Shown here: in pieces, positions 6,626 through 15,127 of the stretch
How positions within the stretch are numbered: position 1 is the stretch's first letter
Layout: every line of letters begins with the position of its first letter
Origin: an uncultured Bacteroidales bacterium
GTDB taxonomy: Bacteria > Bacteroidota > Bacteroidia > Bacteroidales > UBA932
Direction: 5' to 3'
Assembly: GCA_944323785.1 (NCBI GenBank)
Contig: CALUTU010000001.1
Span: 1-64,000, forward strand
Length of the DNA: 64,000 bases
Made by a program: the position numbers and the translations under genes
The notes under the pieces: model-generated
The model's input: the letters and a program-made list of their open reading frames with translations, nothing else
What the model was told of the DNA's origin: nothing
Database searches by the model: none

Positions 6626-8587
6626 ATGGCACACGCACATCATAATCACGGACATCATCACTCCGGACAATCCGGACATGAAGGCAGGAGCATGAGGCGG
6701 CGCATCATCATTATCGCCGTCACAGCTGTCCTGCTGGCCGGGGCGGTAATCATAGAAAAGCACTGCGCCCTGCCGACATGGCAGATGCTTCTCGTCTATC
6801 TGATACCGTACCTGCTGGTCGGAGCACCTACGCTGAAAGAGGCGGCCGAGGGCATCGCGCACGGAGATGTGTTCAACGAGAACTTCCTGATGACCGTCGC
6901 TACCCTCGGGGCCCTCTGCATCGGCTTCCTCCCCGGAGCGGAGACCGAGTTTCCCGAAGCCGTCTTCGTCATGCTGTTCTTCGCTGTGGGAGAGCTGTTC
7001 GAGACCTACGCCGAAGGCCGGAGCCGGGACAGCATATCGCATCTGATGGACATCCGGCCCGATACGGCTGACGTGGAGCGTAACGGCCGTGTGGAGACTG
7101 TCCCGCCTGAAGAAGTCCGCATCGGAGAGATCATAGTCATAAGACCGGGGGAAAAAGTGCCTCTGGATGGGACAGTAATAGAGGGCACATCATCGCTCAA
7201 CACCGTCGCGCTCACAGGAGAGAGTATGCCACGGGACGTAAGCGCCGGCGACGAGGTCATATCCGGCTGCATCAACCTCTCCGGCGTGCTCCGCGTGAGG
7301 ACGACAAAATCTTTCGGTGAAAGCACCGTGTCGAAAATACTCCGGCTGGTGGAGAGCGCGGACGGACAGAAGTCCCGAAGCGAGTCGTTCATCACCCGTT
7401 TCGCCCGTGTCTATACCCCGATCGTGGTCTTCGCCGCCCTGCTGCTGGCCTTCCTGCCCCCGCTTTTCTCAGAGACCGGCTTCTCAGCCTCTTTCGCCAC
7501 ATGGCTGCACAGGGCACTGATTTTCCTTGTAGTCTCCTGTCCCTGCGCCCTGGTCATCAGTGTGCCGCTGACATTTTTCGGCGGACTTGGAGGAGCCTCG
7601 CGCAAAGGCATACTCATCAAGGGCAGCAGCTATATGGACACACTTGCCCGTATCGGGACTGTCGTGTTCGACAAGACCGGAACCCTTACCAAGGGTGAAT
7701 TTGCCGTGGAGGCCGTTCATCCCGAGGACTTCAATGAGAACGAGCTGCTGCATCTGGCCGCCCATGTGGAGCATTTCTCCACCCACCCGATAGGCGAGGC
7801 CCTTAGAGCGGCATTCCCCAACGAAGCCACCGACGGCTGCTCGGTCACTGATGTGGAGGAAATTGCCGGGCAGGGCATCAAGGCCTGCGTGGAAGGCCGC
7901 ACGGTCTGCGTGGGCAATACCAGGATGATGGATTCGGTCGGGGCAGGCTGGCATGACTGCCACCGTGCCGGTACCATCATACACGTGGCCGTAGACGGCA
8001 GGTACGCCGGACATATAATTATCAACGACAAGGTGAAAGAGGACAGTGCGAAAGCCGTCGCCGCACTCAAGCACCTGGGTGTCAGCCGGACTGTCATGCT
8101 GACCGGAGACCGGGAGGAAGTGGCCCGCGATGTGGCCGGCCGGCTCGGACTGGACGCATATCATGCCGCCCTGCTGCCCGCCGACAAGGTCTCGTACCTT
8201 GAACAGCTGCTGGCCTCGAAGCCGGCCGGACATAGCCTGGCCTTCGTGGGAGACGGCATCAACGACGCGCCTGTGCTCAAACGGGCCGATGTGGGCATCG
8301 CCATGGGCGGACTGGGCAGCGACGCAGCGATAGAGGCAGCCGACGTGGTGCTGATGGACGACAGGCCGACCAAGATAGCCACGGCCATCGCCATAGCACG
8401 CCGCACTCTCCGTATCGCCCGTCAGAACATCTGGTTCGCCGTCGGTGTAAAAGTAACCATACTTGCCCTGGCTACAGTTGGCCTCGGCACCATGTGGATG
8501 GCCGTATTCGCCGACGTCGGAGTCACCGTTCTGGCCGTCCTCAACGCCATGCGCGCCCTCCGCATCCCCCCTGCCGCTTACTCATGA
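6626..8587 (+). CDS. zntA: Zn/Cd-type heavy-metal-exporting P1B ATPase
   Basis: A 653-aa inner-membrane cation pump. The N-terminus is His-rich (MAHAHHNHGHHH) and replaces the usual heavy-metal-associated domain. Visible family motifs: TGES in the actuator domain, the CPC metal site (residues 305-307), the phosphorylation motif DKTGT starting at D349, the HP motif in STHPIGEAL, and GDGIND in the hinge. The last membrane segments carry Lys in GVKVTIL and Asp in FADVGVTVL, the pair characteristic of the Zn/Cd/Pb subgroup, which argues against copper. It probably exports zinc or cadmium under control of the upstream Fur-family regulator. Confidence 0.88.
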   Translation: MAHAHHNHGHHHSGQSGHEGRSMRRRIIIIAVTAVLLAGAVIIEKHCALPTWQMLLVYLIPYLLVGAPTLKEAAEGIAHGDVFNENFLMTVATLGALCIGFLPGAETEFPEAVFVMLFFAVGELFETYAEGRSRDSISHLMDIRPDTADVERNGRVETVPPEEVRIGEIIVIRPGEKVPLDGTVIEGTSSLNTVALTGESMPRDVSAGDEVISGCINLSGVLRVRTTKSFGESTVSKILRLVESADGQKSRSESFITRFARVYTPIVVFAALLLAFLPPLFSETGFSASFATWLHRALIFLVVSCPCALVISVPLTFFGGLGGASRKGILIKGSSYMDTLARIGTVVFDKTGTLTKGEFAVEAVHPEDFNENELLHLAAHVEHFSTHPIGEALRAAFPNEATDGCSVTDVEEIAGQGIKACVEGRTVCVGNTRMMDSVGAGWHDCHRAGTIIHVAVDGRYAGHIIINDKVKEDSAKAVAALKHLGVSRTVMLTGDREEVARDVAGRLGLDAYHAALLPADKVSYLEQLLASKPAGHSLAFVGDGINDAPVLKRADVGIAMGGLGSDAAIEAADVVLMDDRPTKIATAIAIARRTLRIARQNIWFAVGVKVTILALATVGLGTMWMAVFADVGVTVLAVLNAMRALRIPPAAYS

Positions 8588-8631
8588 CCCACATCCTTCC
8601 ATACACACTCCAGCCTCACATCCCGGCATAA

Positions 8632-8789
8632 ACCATAAAGCACCCACTAAGTCCACATCATCCACGTTATCAACTGATTACGCATAGACTAACTGCGCTA
8701 TGGTCTGAAAAAACAAGCCATAGCGCAACTCTTCAATCAACATCTACCTGACTTTGAGAGCCTTACCGAATGAGTCGGTGCTTTATGGT
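8632..8789. repeat. 158-bp nested inverted-repeat element
   Basis: Perfect 13-bp outer arms, ACCATAAAGCACC (8632-8644) and GGTGCTTTATGGT (8777-8789), surround a second perfect 10-bp pair, TGCGCTATGG (8694-8703) and CCATAGCGCA (8718-8727), around a 14-nt A-rich loop. It fills the gap between two convergent genes, has no U-tract and no reading frame. A miniature transposable element or a structured RNA are the main options. Confidence 0.55.
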
Positions 8790-8807
8790 CAAACTAATGA
8801 GAACGCA

Positions 8808-10826
8808 TCAGCGGACGACTATCTCGTCGGTGAAGACCCAGCCGCCGAACTGGCCGGAGCGGGCCTGGACGCGGATGTAGCGGGCGGGGACAGAGGCATC
8901 GGCAGCATGCCAGCCGTCGGTGACGAATGTGACGCGGTCATCGCGGACCACCTCACGGGTGATACGCCGCAGCTCCCGGAACTCAGAACCGTCCTCCGAT
9001 GCAGAAATCACCACCTCGACCGGCAGGAAGACCTCCGGACCGCAGACCTGTATGAAATCCGCCTCCACAGAACGGACTTCAGTCAGCCTGCCAAGATCCA
9101 CAGTCACATCCAGACGGTCCCGCGAGATAAAGCCCTGCCAGCGGCCGTCCCCGTAAGTCCAGCCTCCGTGCAGACCGTCCGTGAGAGCCGTGTCCCCTCC
9201 TGCGGCATAAGTAGCATTATATGGTGCGTTGTAGATGACCTTGCAGTCCAGTGCCAGATGCTCCACAGACTGCTGTGAGGCGGGACGGTCACCCACCTCG
9301 CGGGCCAGGTCGAAAACATTGTATCCGTCAGCCCTCATCCTCTCACACAGCACCAGGGCCCGACGGTGAAAGTCCCCGTAATCCCGACCCGAAGCCGGGC
9401 TCCAGGCCACCTCGGCCAGTGCATATAGACGGGGGTATATCATCAACTCGGCATGTTCTTCGGCCGGAATATACTCGCACCAGAGATTGGCCTGCACGCC
9501 TATAATATTGGAAGCCGCCTCCGGATTCAGACCGTCCGGCACCGGCTCGAACGAATAGACCTTGGACAGCGGGGTATATCCGCCCATGGCAGGAGGCAGC
9601 GTGGACGGATCGTCCTGATAGGTATCGAAATAGCAGAACGCGCCCGGAGACATGATCGTTCTGTTGCCGCCCTCAGCTGCACGTACGCCCTGGTCCACGC
9701 CTCTCCAGGCCATGACCACAGCAGCACTGTCAGCCCCGCCCTGCATGATCTCATCCCATCCGACCAGAGTCCGGCCATGCGACTCTAAGAAAGTGCCTAT
9801 GCGTCTGATCATATAACTTTGCAGTTCGTCCACATGCGTCAACCCCAGGGCCTTCATACGGGCCTGGCACAACGGACATTCGGCCCAGGCTTTCTTCGAT
9901 GCCTCGTCACCGCCTATGTGAATATACTGCGAGGGGAAAATATCCATTATCTCAGTGAGAACATTTTCAAGAAACTCAAAAGTTGCCTCCTTTCCTATGC
10001 AGAAATCCGAATGCTTATAAGGCTCGCCGGTGCAGGAAAGTTCCGGATATGCTGTCAGCACCTCCTCCGAGTGCGAGGGCATCTCTATCTCCGGCACAAT
10101 CGTAACATAGCGGTCAGCGGCATACCGCACCAGCTCCCGCAGCTGCTCCTTGGTATAATATCCGCCGTATGCTCTGGGAGTACCCTCGGGAAGGTATTTC
10201 CGCTCTCCGAACCACCAGTCCTTCCACAGGTCTCCCTCCCTCCAGGCAGCCAGCGAGGTCAGCAGGGGATAGCGGTCAATCTCCACCCTCCAGCCGGCGG
10301 CATCGGTCAGATGGAGATGCAGGCGGTTGAGCTTCAGGGCCGCCATCGCGTCTATCTGTTTCTTGAGAAAATCCATGTCGAAGAAATGCCTCGACACGTC
10401 CTGCATATAGCCTCTCCAGGCAAATCTGGGCCGGTCACGGACAGTGACACAGGGAATCCGCACACTGTCAGTGGCCTGAAGAAAGTACCCCTGGCCCGGC
10501 ACTGTTTCTGCTACTCCTAAAGGGAATCCGGCCAGCTGGCTCAGAGTCTGCCAGGCATAGAAAAGGCCTGCGCTGTCGCCGGCCTCGATGATGACGGAAT
10601 CCATGGTAACATCCAGCACGTAGGACTCCGGCTCGGCCCGGACTATGGACTGGCGCACCCGGCCGGAGGAAAGGATATCCCCGGCATCCATCTTAAAATA
10701 TCCCTGACCGTAATGCAGTTCAGCAGGTCTGGGAATGACATCCGAGACAGGCCGGCATATAGCCCCAGTAGGAACCAGCAACACGACAGAAGACAATACA
10801 ATCAAGAACTTACGTATCATATTCAT
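8808..10826 (-). CDS. Glycoside hydrolase family 20 beta-N-acetylhexosaminidase with C-terminal discoidin-like domain
   Basis: A 672-aa exported enzyme that removes terminal beta-GlcNAc/GalNAc from glycans. It has a signal peptide (residues 1-24), an N-terminal GH20b domain (about 28-130), and a catalytic TIM barrel (about 135-480) with HLHLTDAAGWR and the paired acid residues D307-E308 in YIHIGGDEASKKAW. A C-terminal segment (about 545-672) looks like an F5/8 type C carbohydrate-binding domain (VTVDLGRLTEVRSVEADFIQ...GWVFTDEIVV). The start is either Met1 or Met3. The likely role is host mucin or peptidoglycan amino-sugar release in the periplasm or at the cell surface. It stands alone, not in a recognisable polysaccharide locus. 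Confidence 0.9.
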   Translation of the reverse strand: MNMIRKFLIVLSSVVLLVPTGAICRPVSDVIPRPAELHYGQGYFKMDAGDILSSGRVRQSIVRAEPESYVLDVTMDSVIIEAGDSAGLFYAWQTLSQLAGFPLGVAETVPGQGYFLQATDSVRIPCVTVRDRPRFAWRGYMQDVSRHFFDMDFLKKQIDAMAALKLNRLHLHLTDAAGWRVEIDRYPLLTSLAAWREGDLWKDWWFGERKYLPEGTPRAYGGYYTKEQLRELVRYAADRYVTIVPEIEMPSHSEEVLTAYPELSCTGEPYKHSDFCIGKEATFEFLENVLTEIMDIFPSQYIHIGGDEASKKAWAECPLCQARMKALGLTHVDELQSYMIRRIGTFLESHGRTLVGWDEIMQGGADSAAVVMAWRGVDQGVRAAEGGNRTIMSPGAFCYFDTYQDDPSTLPPAMGGYTPLSKVYSFEPVPDGLNPEAASNIIGVQANLWCEYIPAEEHAELMIYPRLYALAEVAWSPASGRDYGDFHRRALVLCERMRADGYNVFDLAREVGDRPASQQSVEHLALDCKVIYNAPYNATYAAGGDTALTDGLHGGWTYGDGRWQGFISRDRLDVTVDLGRLTEVRSVEADFIQVCGPEVFLPVEVVISASEDGSEFRELRRITREVVRDDRVTFVTDGWHAADASVPARYIRVQARSGQFGGWVFTDEIVVR

Positions 10827-10847
10827 ACATTTTGGCCACTAATATAA

Positions 10848-10890
10848 GGAATGTGAACCGTTTTCGCAAAAACCAGGGCACTTTCCCACG
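10848..10890. repeat. Dispersed intergenic repeat, degenerate copy
   Basis: The stretch with the core GTGAACCGTTTTCGC and the end GGCACTTTCCC recurs at 38608-38651 with about the same spacing. Here the left arm has decayed, so the hairpin seen in the other copy is lost. Confidence 0.5.
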
Positions 10891-10994
10891 CCACGGACGG
10901 GATCATGTAACAGGGATGAAACTTCTGCAACATGTTCGTAACCCGCGTAACAGCATTTTAACTACCGCGTATCATCCATGACATATCGTCCCGA

Positions 10995-11002
10995 TACTTT
11001 TG
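10995..11002 (+). promoter_or_regulatory. -7 box for the TonB receptor operon
   Basis: TACTTTTG, predicted start near 11009, 15 nt before the ATG at 11024. Confidence 0.5.
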
Positions 11003-11023
11003 CCGCCGAAAAAGCAGGACAAT

Positions 11024-13753
11024 ATGAATACCAGATTTCTAAAAGCAGTATTTTTCCTTATCGTACCGTTCATTGCCCTACATACATGGACAGCGGACGC
11101 ACAGACTGTCAAAGGCGTCGTAAAGGACGCCGCCACATCGGAGCCGTTGCCCGGCGTAGTGCTTATCTTTGAAGGCATCGCTGATGGAGCCGGACACAGG
11201 GAAGGCACCCAGACCTGGGCCGACGGGAGCTACATCCTTGAGATTCCTGAAGGAATCGAGGGTGTGCTCACTCTCCATATGATAGGCTACAGCGACGTGA
11301 TGTCCGGTGCCTTCAAACTCAAAAAGGGGGAGGAACTGGTCATGGATTTCGAGATGCAGACCGAGACCGAGGCACTGGAAAGCGTTGTGGTGGTGGCCAG
11401 AAAGAACAACGAGTCCATAGCGGCACTGATGAATGACCGCAAGATATCCGCACAGGCCGTGGAGAATATCGGCGCGGCCGAGATACGGACGAAAGGCCTG
11501 TCCAATGTGGCCGAGGCCGTGGAGACCATGAGCGGCATATCATTCAACAACTCCGGCCAGCTCTTCGTCCGCGGACTGGGCGACCGGTACAGCCTGACCA
11601 CCCTGAACGGGCTGCCCGTAGCCTCACCCAATCCCGACAACAAGCTCATACCTCTGGATATATTCTCCAGCTCGGTACTGCAGAACATAACGGTGACCAA
11701 AGTGTACACCGCCACCAGTTTCGCCGACTACTCAGGTGCCCATATCGACATCGCCACCAAGGAAAATGTCGGAAAGAGCTTCATCTCGGTATCCCTCGGT
11801 CTGAACGGAACCATCGGCACTACATTTACAGACACATACCGTCCCAACAGAAAGGGCTGGCTGCTGCACGACAACAATATCCCGGACAACGTCAGAAACA
11901 TGAGCCTGCCCGACTTCAGAACCTACATCGTAAAGAACGACCCGTTCGGAACCACATTTGACATCAGCAAGTCGATGGCCATCCCCGACATCTCCGGCTC
12001 GGTATCGGGAGGTCGCACATTCCAGCTCCGCAACGGTGACGAGCTGAGCCTGCTGGCATCGGCGTCCATCTCCAGCGGAAGCCAGAACATCTACGACGCA
12101 TACATCACCAACATCAATACTCAGGGCCAGCATATGGACGAGTTCCACTACAACGGATACGAGCACAGTCTGGACGTTACCGGCCTTCTGAGCCTCAACT
12201 ATCTGTTCGAGAACGGCGACAAGATAGGCTTTACCACGCTGTACGCCAAGAACGCCATGGAGGACTACAAGCTCCGCGACGGATACGACGCCGAGGACAA
12301 CCAGCTTCTCGGAAGCAACTCCATCGCCCATTCATACTCTCTGTGGAACAATCAGCTTGGAGGCTCCAATACTCTTGCCAAAAACTGGCTGCTGGACTGG
12401 AAAGTCTCCTACAGCATGACTGACAGCAACGAGCCGGACCGCCGTCAGGTAATGTACCGCAAAGGCGAGGACGGTTCCCTGTCCCTTTTCAAGCTGAACC
12501 GCCAGGAGACCATGAGATACTATGGAGAACTCTCGGAGCAGGAAGTCGTAGCCGAGATCAAGCCGACGTTCAGCTTCGGAGACAACAACAGCAGGCTGAT
12601 CTTCGGAGCCGCCTACAAGGACAAGACCCGTGACTACAATTCCCTCCGTTTCTACTACAACCTGAGCGACATCAATCCGGTCATCAGCGACATCTACACC
12701 CCTTCCTCTTTCCTCAATGCCCAGAGCATCGCTGACGGCCTGATAAGCATAGAGAGGGATGCCCAGCCCAAGAACAATTACTACGCCGGCCATCGCATCA
12801 TAGCCGGATTTGCAGAAGTGGAATATTACCCCATCGAAGATCTCCTTATCGGTCTCGGAGTACGCTACGAATACTCGCAGCAGTGGGTACGCTACTGGAA
12901 CGACGCCTCGCGTGAGAGCACCTCAAGACTTGACAAGGGCGACTTCTTCCCGGCATTGAATCTGAAATACACTCTTAATAAGAAACATTCGTTCCGCTTC
13001 GCCTCATCCATAACCGTTACCCGCCCGTCATTTATCGAGATGGCCCCGTTCCTCTACAAGGAGTCTTACGGAAGTTCGGAACTTCGCGGTAACGACCAGC
13101 TGACCAACGGCTACAACTACAACTTCGACCTCAAATACGAGTTCTTCTCCACCGACAACAGACATATGTTCTCCATAGGAGCGTATTACAAGATACTCAA
13201 AGACCCCATCGAGAGGGTGCAGGAGACCTCGGGAGGAGCCATCGTCCACACTTTCAGAAATGCACAGCAGGGTATGGCCGCAGGACTTGAAGCGGAGTTC
13301 CGCACACAGCCGTTCAAGTACTTCACTGTCGGTGGAAACGTGTCCCTGATGTACACCGACGTGACCCTTCTGGACGGAGGTATCTACACCGACAGCCGCA
13401 GGTCTCTCCAGGGTGCCTCCCCCTACGTAGGCAACGCATACATCACCTACGCGCCTGAATTCGGAGAAGAGTCCTCGCTGGCCGTCTCCGTGCTCTACAA
13501 CGTCCAGGGCCCCAGAATCCAGGCAGTGGGTATCTACGGGCTCGGCAACATCATGCAGACTCCTATCCATGCCCTCGACGCCAACATCACATACCAGATC
13601 AACCGGCTGTGGAGCGTACAGCTCTCGCTCACCAACCTGCTCGACTCCGAATACCGCTTTACACAGAACGTACCTGACCTCGGCGAGGAAATGCTCACCG
13701 AAAGCTACCGTCTCGGCAGAGGCATCGGAGTAGGAGTAAAACTGGATTTTTAA
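11024..13753 (+). CDS. TonB-dependent outer-membrane receptor with carboxypeptidase-regulatory-like N-terminus
   Basis: A 909-aa outer-membrane transporter driven by TonB. Signal peptide about 1-27 (MNTRFLKAVFFLIVPFIALHT), carboxypeptidase-regulatory-like domain about 28-110 (VKGVVKDAATSEPLPGVVL), plug about 125-235 (SNVAEAVETMSGISF, FVRGLGDRYSLTTLNGLP), then a long barrel ending in VGVKLDF with a terminal Phe. No SusD partner follows; instead a beta-helix lipoprotein gene begins 38 bp downstream, so this is not a classical Sus pair. The substrate is unknown. The ATG at 11024 gives a clean signal peptide and agrees with the -7 box. Confidence 0.88.
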   Translation: MNTRFLKAVFFLIVPFIALHTWTADAQTVKGVVKDAATSEPLPGVVLIFEGIADGAGHREGTQTWADGSYILEIPEGIEGVLTLHMIGYSDVMSGAFKLKKGEELVMDFEMQTETEALESVVVVARKNNESIAALMNDRKISAQAVENIGAAEIRTKGLSNVAEAVETMSGISFNNSGQLFVRGLGDRYSLTTLNGLPVASPNPDNKLIPLDIFSSSVLQNITVTKVYTATSFADYSGAHIDIATKENVGKSFISVSLGLNGTIGTTFTDTYRPNRKGWLLHDNNIPDNVRNMSLPDFRTYIVKNDPFGTTFDISKSMAIPDISGSVSGGRTFQLRNGDELSLLASASISSGSQNIYDAYITNINTQGQHMDEFHYNGYEHSLDVTGLLSLNYLFENGDKIGFTTLYAKNAMEDYKLRDGYDAEDNQLLGSNSIAHSYSLWNNQLGGSNTLAKNWLLDWKVSYSMTDSNEPDRRQVMYRKGEDGSLSLFKLNRQETMRYYGELSEQEVVAEIKPTFSFGDNNSRLIFGAAYKDKTRDYNSLRFYYNLSDINPVISDIYTPSSFLNAQSIADGLISIERDAQPKNNYYAGHRIIAGFAEVEYYPIEDLLIGLGVRYEYSQQWVRYWNDASRESTSRLDKGDFFPALNLKYTLNKKHSFRFASSITVTRPSFIEMAPFLYKESYGSSELRGNDQLTNGYNYNFDLKYEFFSTDNRHMFSIGAYYKILKDPIERVQETSGGAIVHTFRNAQQGMAAGLEAEFRTQPFKYFTVGGNVSLMYTDVTLLDGGIYTDSRRSLQGASPYVGNAYITYAPEFGEESSLAVSVLYNVQGPRIQAVGIYGLGNIMQTPIHALDANITYQINRLWSVQLSLTNLLDSEYRFTQNVPDLGEEMLTESYRLGRGIGVGVKLDF

Positions 13754-13791
13754 ACTCTGAATATTTTATAACATTTCTAAAATTTTTAAAA

Positions 13792-14988
13792 ATGAACAAA
13801 AATTTTATTTTTCTCGCACTCAGCGCAGCTGTAATGGCTGTTTCCTGCGAAAAAGACAACAACAGCAACGTTATCGATTCCGATGTAGATCTCGTAGGTG
13901 ATATCACCGAGGACAGGACCCTTGAGCAGGGCCAGACCTACACCCTCACAGGCGGTCTGCACGTAAAGGCCGGCGCGACACTGACCATCCAGCCAGGCGT
14001 GACCATCATCGCACAGGATGACGACCAGGTGGACTACATACTGATAGAGCAGGGCGCCAAGATTGACGCACGCGGCACAGCCAGCTCACCCATCGTAATG
14101 ACTTCCAGCAGAAAGGAAGCAGGCGCATGGGGAGGTCTGCATATCTGCGGCAAGGCTCCGATCAATGCCGGTACTGATGCAAAGTCTGAGATCGGTGACG
14201 CTTCCTACGGCGGAAACGACCCTCACGACAACTCCGGTACACTCCAGTACATCCGCGTTGAGTACGGCGGATATGCCTTCTCCGAGGAGAAAGAGGCCAA
14301 CGGCTTCACATTCTACGGCGTGGGTGACGGCACTACAGTAGACCACCTCCAGGCCTACGGCGGCTCTGATGACGGATTCGAATGGTTCGGCGGTACTGTC
14401 AACGTGAAATATCTCGTGTCCACCAACAACACTGACGACTCCTTCGACTGGACAGAGGGCTGGTGCGGTAACGGCCAGTTCATGATAGCCCATCAGATCT
14501 CCTCAGAATGCGACGCCCTGATGGAGTGCGACAACAACGACAACGACAACATGGCATCTCCTATCTCCCACCCCGTCCTCTCCAACATCACCCTCGTGGG
14601 CAACGACGCTGACGGACGTGGCGTACGTCTCCGCGCAGGCACACAGGTAGAGCTTTACAACGCCATCGTGACCGGAAAGACACGCACTCTCACCACCGAG
14701 ACCGAGGGCACCGAGTCCGCTCTGGCCGACGGTACTTCCAAGCTCCAGTACGTGTACCTCTCCACCAGCATTTCCAGTGACAGCGACAACGTTATCTACA
14801 CCGAGGAGGACTTCCTCGCTGCTGACAACCACAACGAGATCAACTACTCATTCAGCCTCACCGGCAACTACTTCGGAACTATAGACGGTGGATTTGACGC
14901 CACCGGACTCGGCTCTTTCTTCGAGAGCGCTTCATACGTAGGCGCCATCTCGGCCGACAACGACTGGACTGAGGGCTGGGCTCTGTAA
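13792..14988 (+). CDS. Lipoprotein with predicted right-handed beta-helix, TonB-receptor partner
   Basis: A 398-aa lipoprotein: lipobox AVSC with the acylated Cys at residue 19. The mature chain has pectate-lyase-like beta-helix rungs (TYTLTGGLHVKAGATLTIQPGV, VDYILIEQGAKIDARG, LQYIRVEYGG, NVKYLVSTNNTDDSFDW). It is rich in Asp, Gly and Thr, with no obvious catalytic triad, so a binding role at the cell surface is more likely than cleavage. It starts 38 bp after the receptor stop and ends before a strong terminator, making a two-gene operon. I infer that it presents or captures the receptor's ligand. Confidence 0.75.
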   Translation: MNKNFIFLALSAAVMAVSCEKDNNSNVIDSDVDLVGDITEDRTLEQGQTYTLTGGLHVKAGATLTIQPGVTIIAQDDDQVDYILIEQGAKIDARGTASSPIVMTSSRKEAGAWGGLHICGKAPINAGTDAKSEIGDASYGGNDPHDNSGTLQYIRVEYGGYAFSEEKEANGFTFYGVGDGTTVDHLQAYGGSDDGFEWFGGTVNVKYLVSTNNTDDSFDWTEGWCGNGQFMIAHQISSECDALMECDNNDNDNMASPISHPVLSNITLVGNDADGRGVRLRAGTQVELYNAIVTGKTRTLTTETEGTESALADGTSKLQYVYLSTSISSDSDNVIYTEEDFLAADNHNEINYSFSLTGNYFGTIDGGFDATGLGSFFESASYVGAISADNDWTEGWAL

Positions 14989-15027
14989 CAAAACTGCTTT
15001 TCGAAGCTGTCATACCTGTTTTTCAAC

Positions 15028-15062
15028 GGAGGCTGCGAAGTGATTCGCCGGCCTCCTTTTTT
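15028..15062 (+). terminator. Terminator of the TonB receptor/lipoprotein operon
   Basis: GGAGGC/GCCTCC outer stem continuing into GCGAA/TTCGC, followed by six Ts. Confidence 0.75.
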
Positions 15063-15091
15063 ATACCGGCACGGAATCCGTGATTTTTATG

Positions 15092-15099
15092 TAAGTTTG
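15092..15099 (+). promoter_or_regulatory. -7 box for the TPR/HTH regulator gene
   Basis: TAAGTTTG; predicted start near 15106, which excludes the GTG at 15104 and supports the ATG at 15128. Confidence 0.5.
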
Positions 15100-15127
15100 C
15101 CGTGTGAAATCCGGACATCTCCATATA

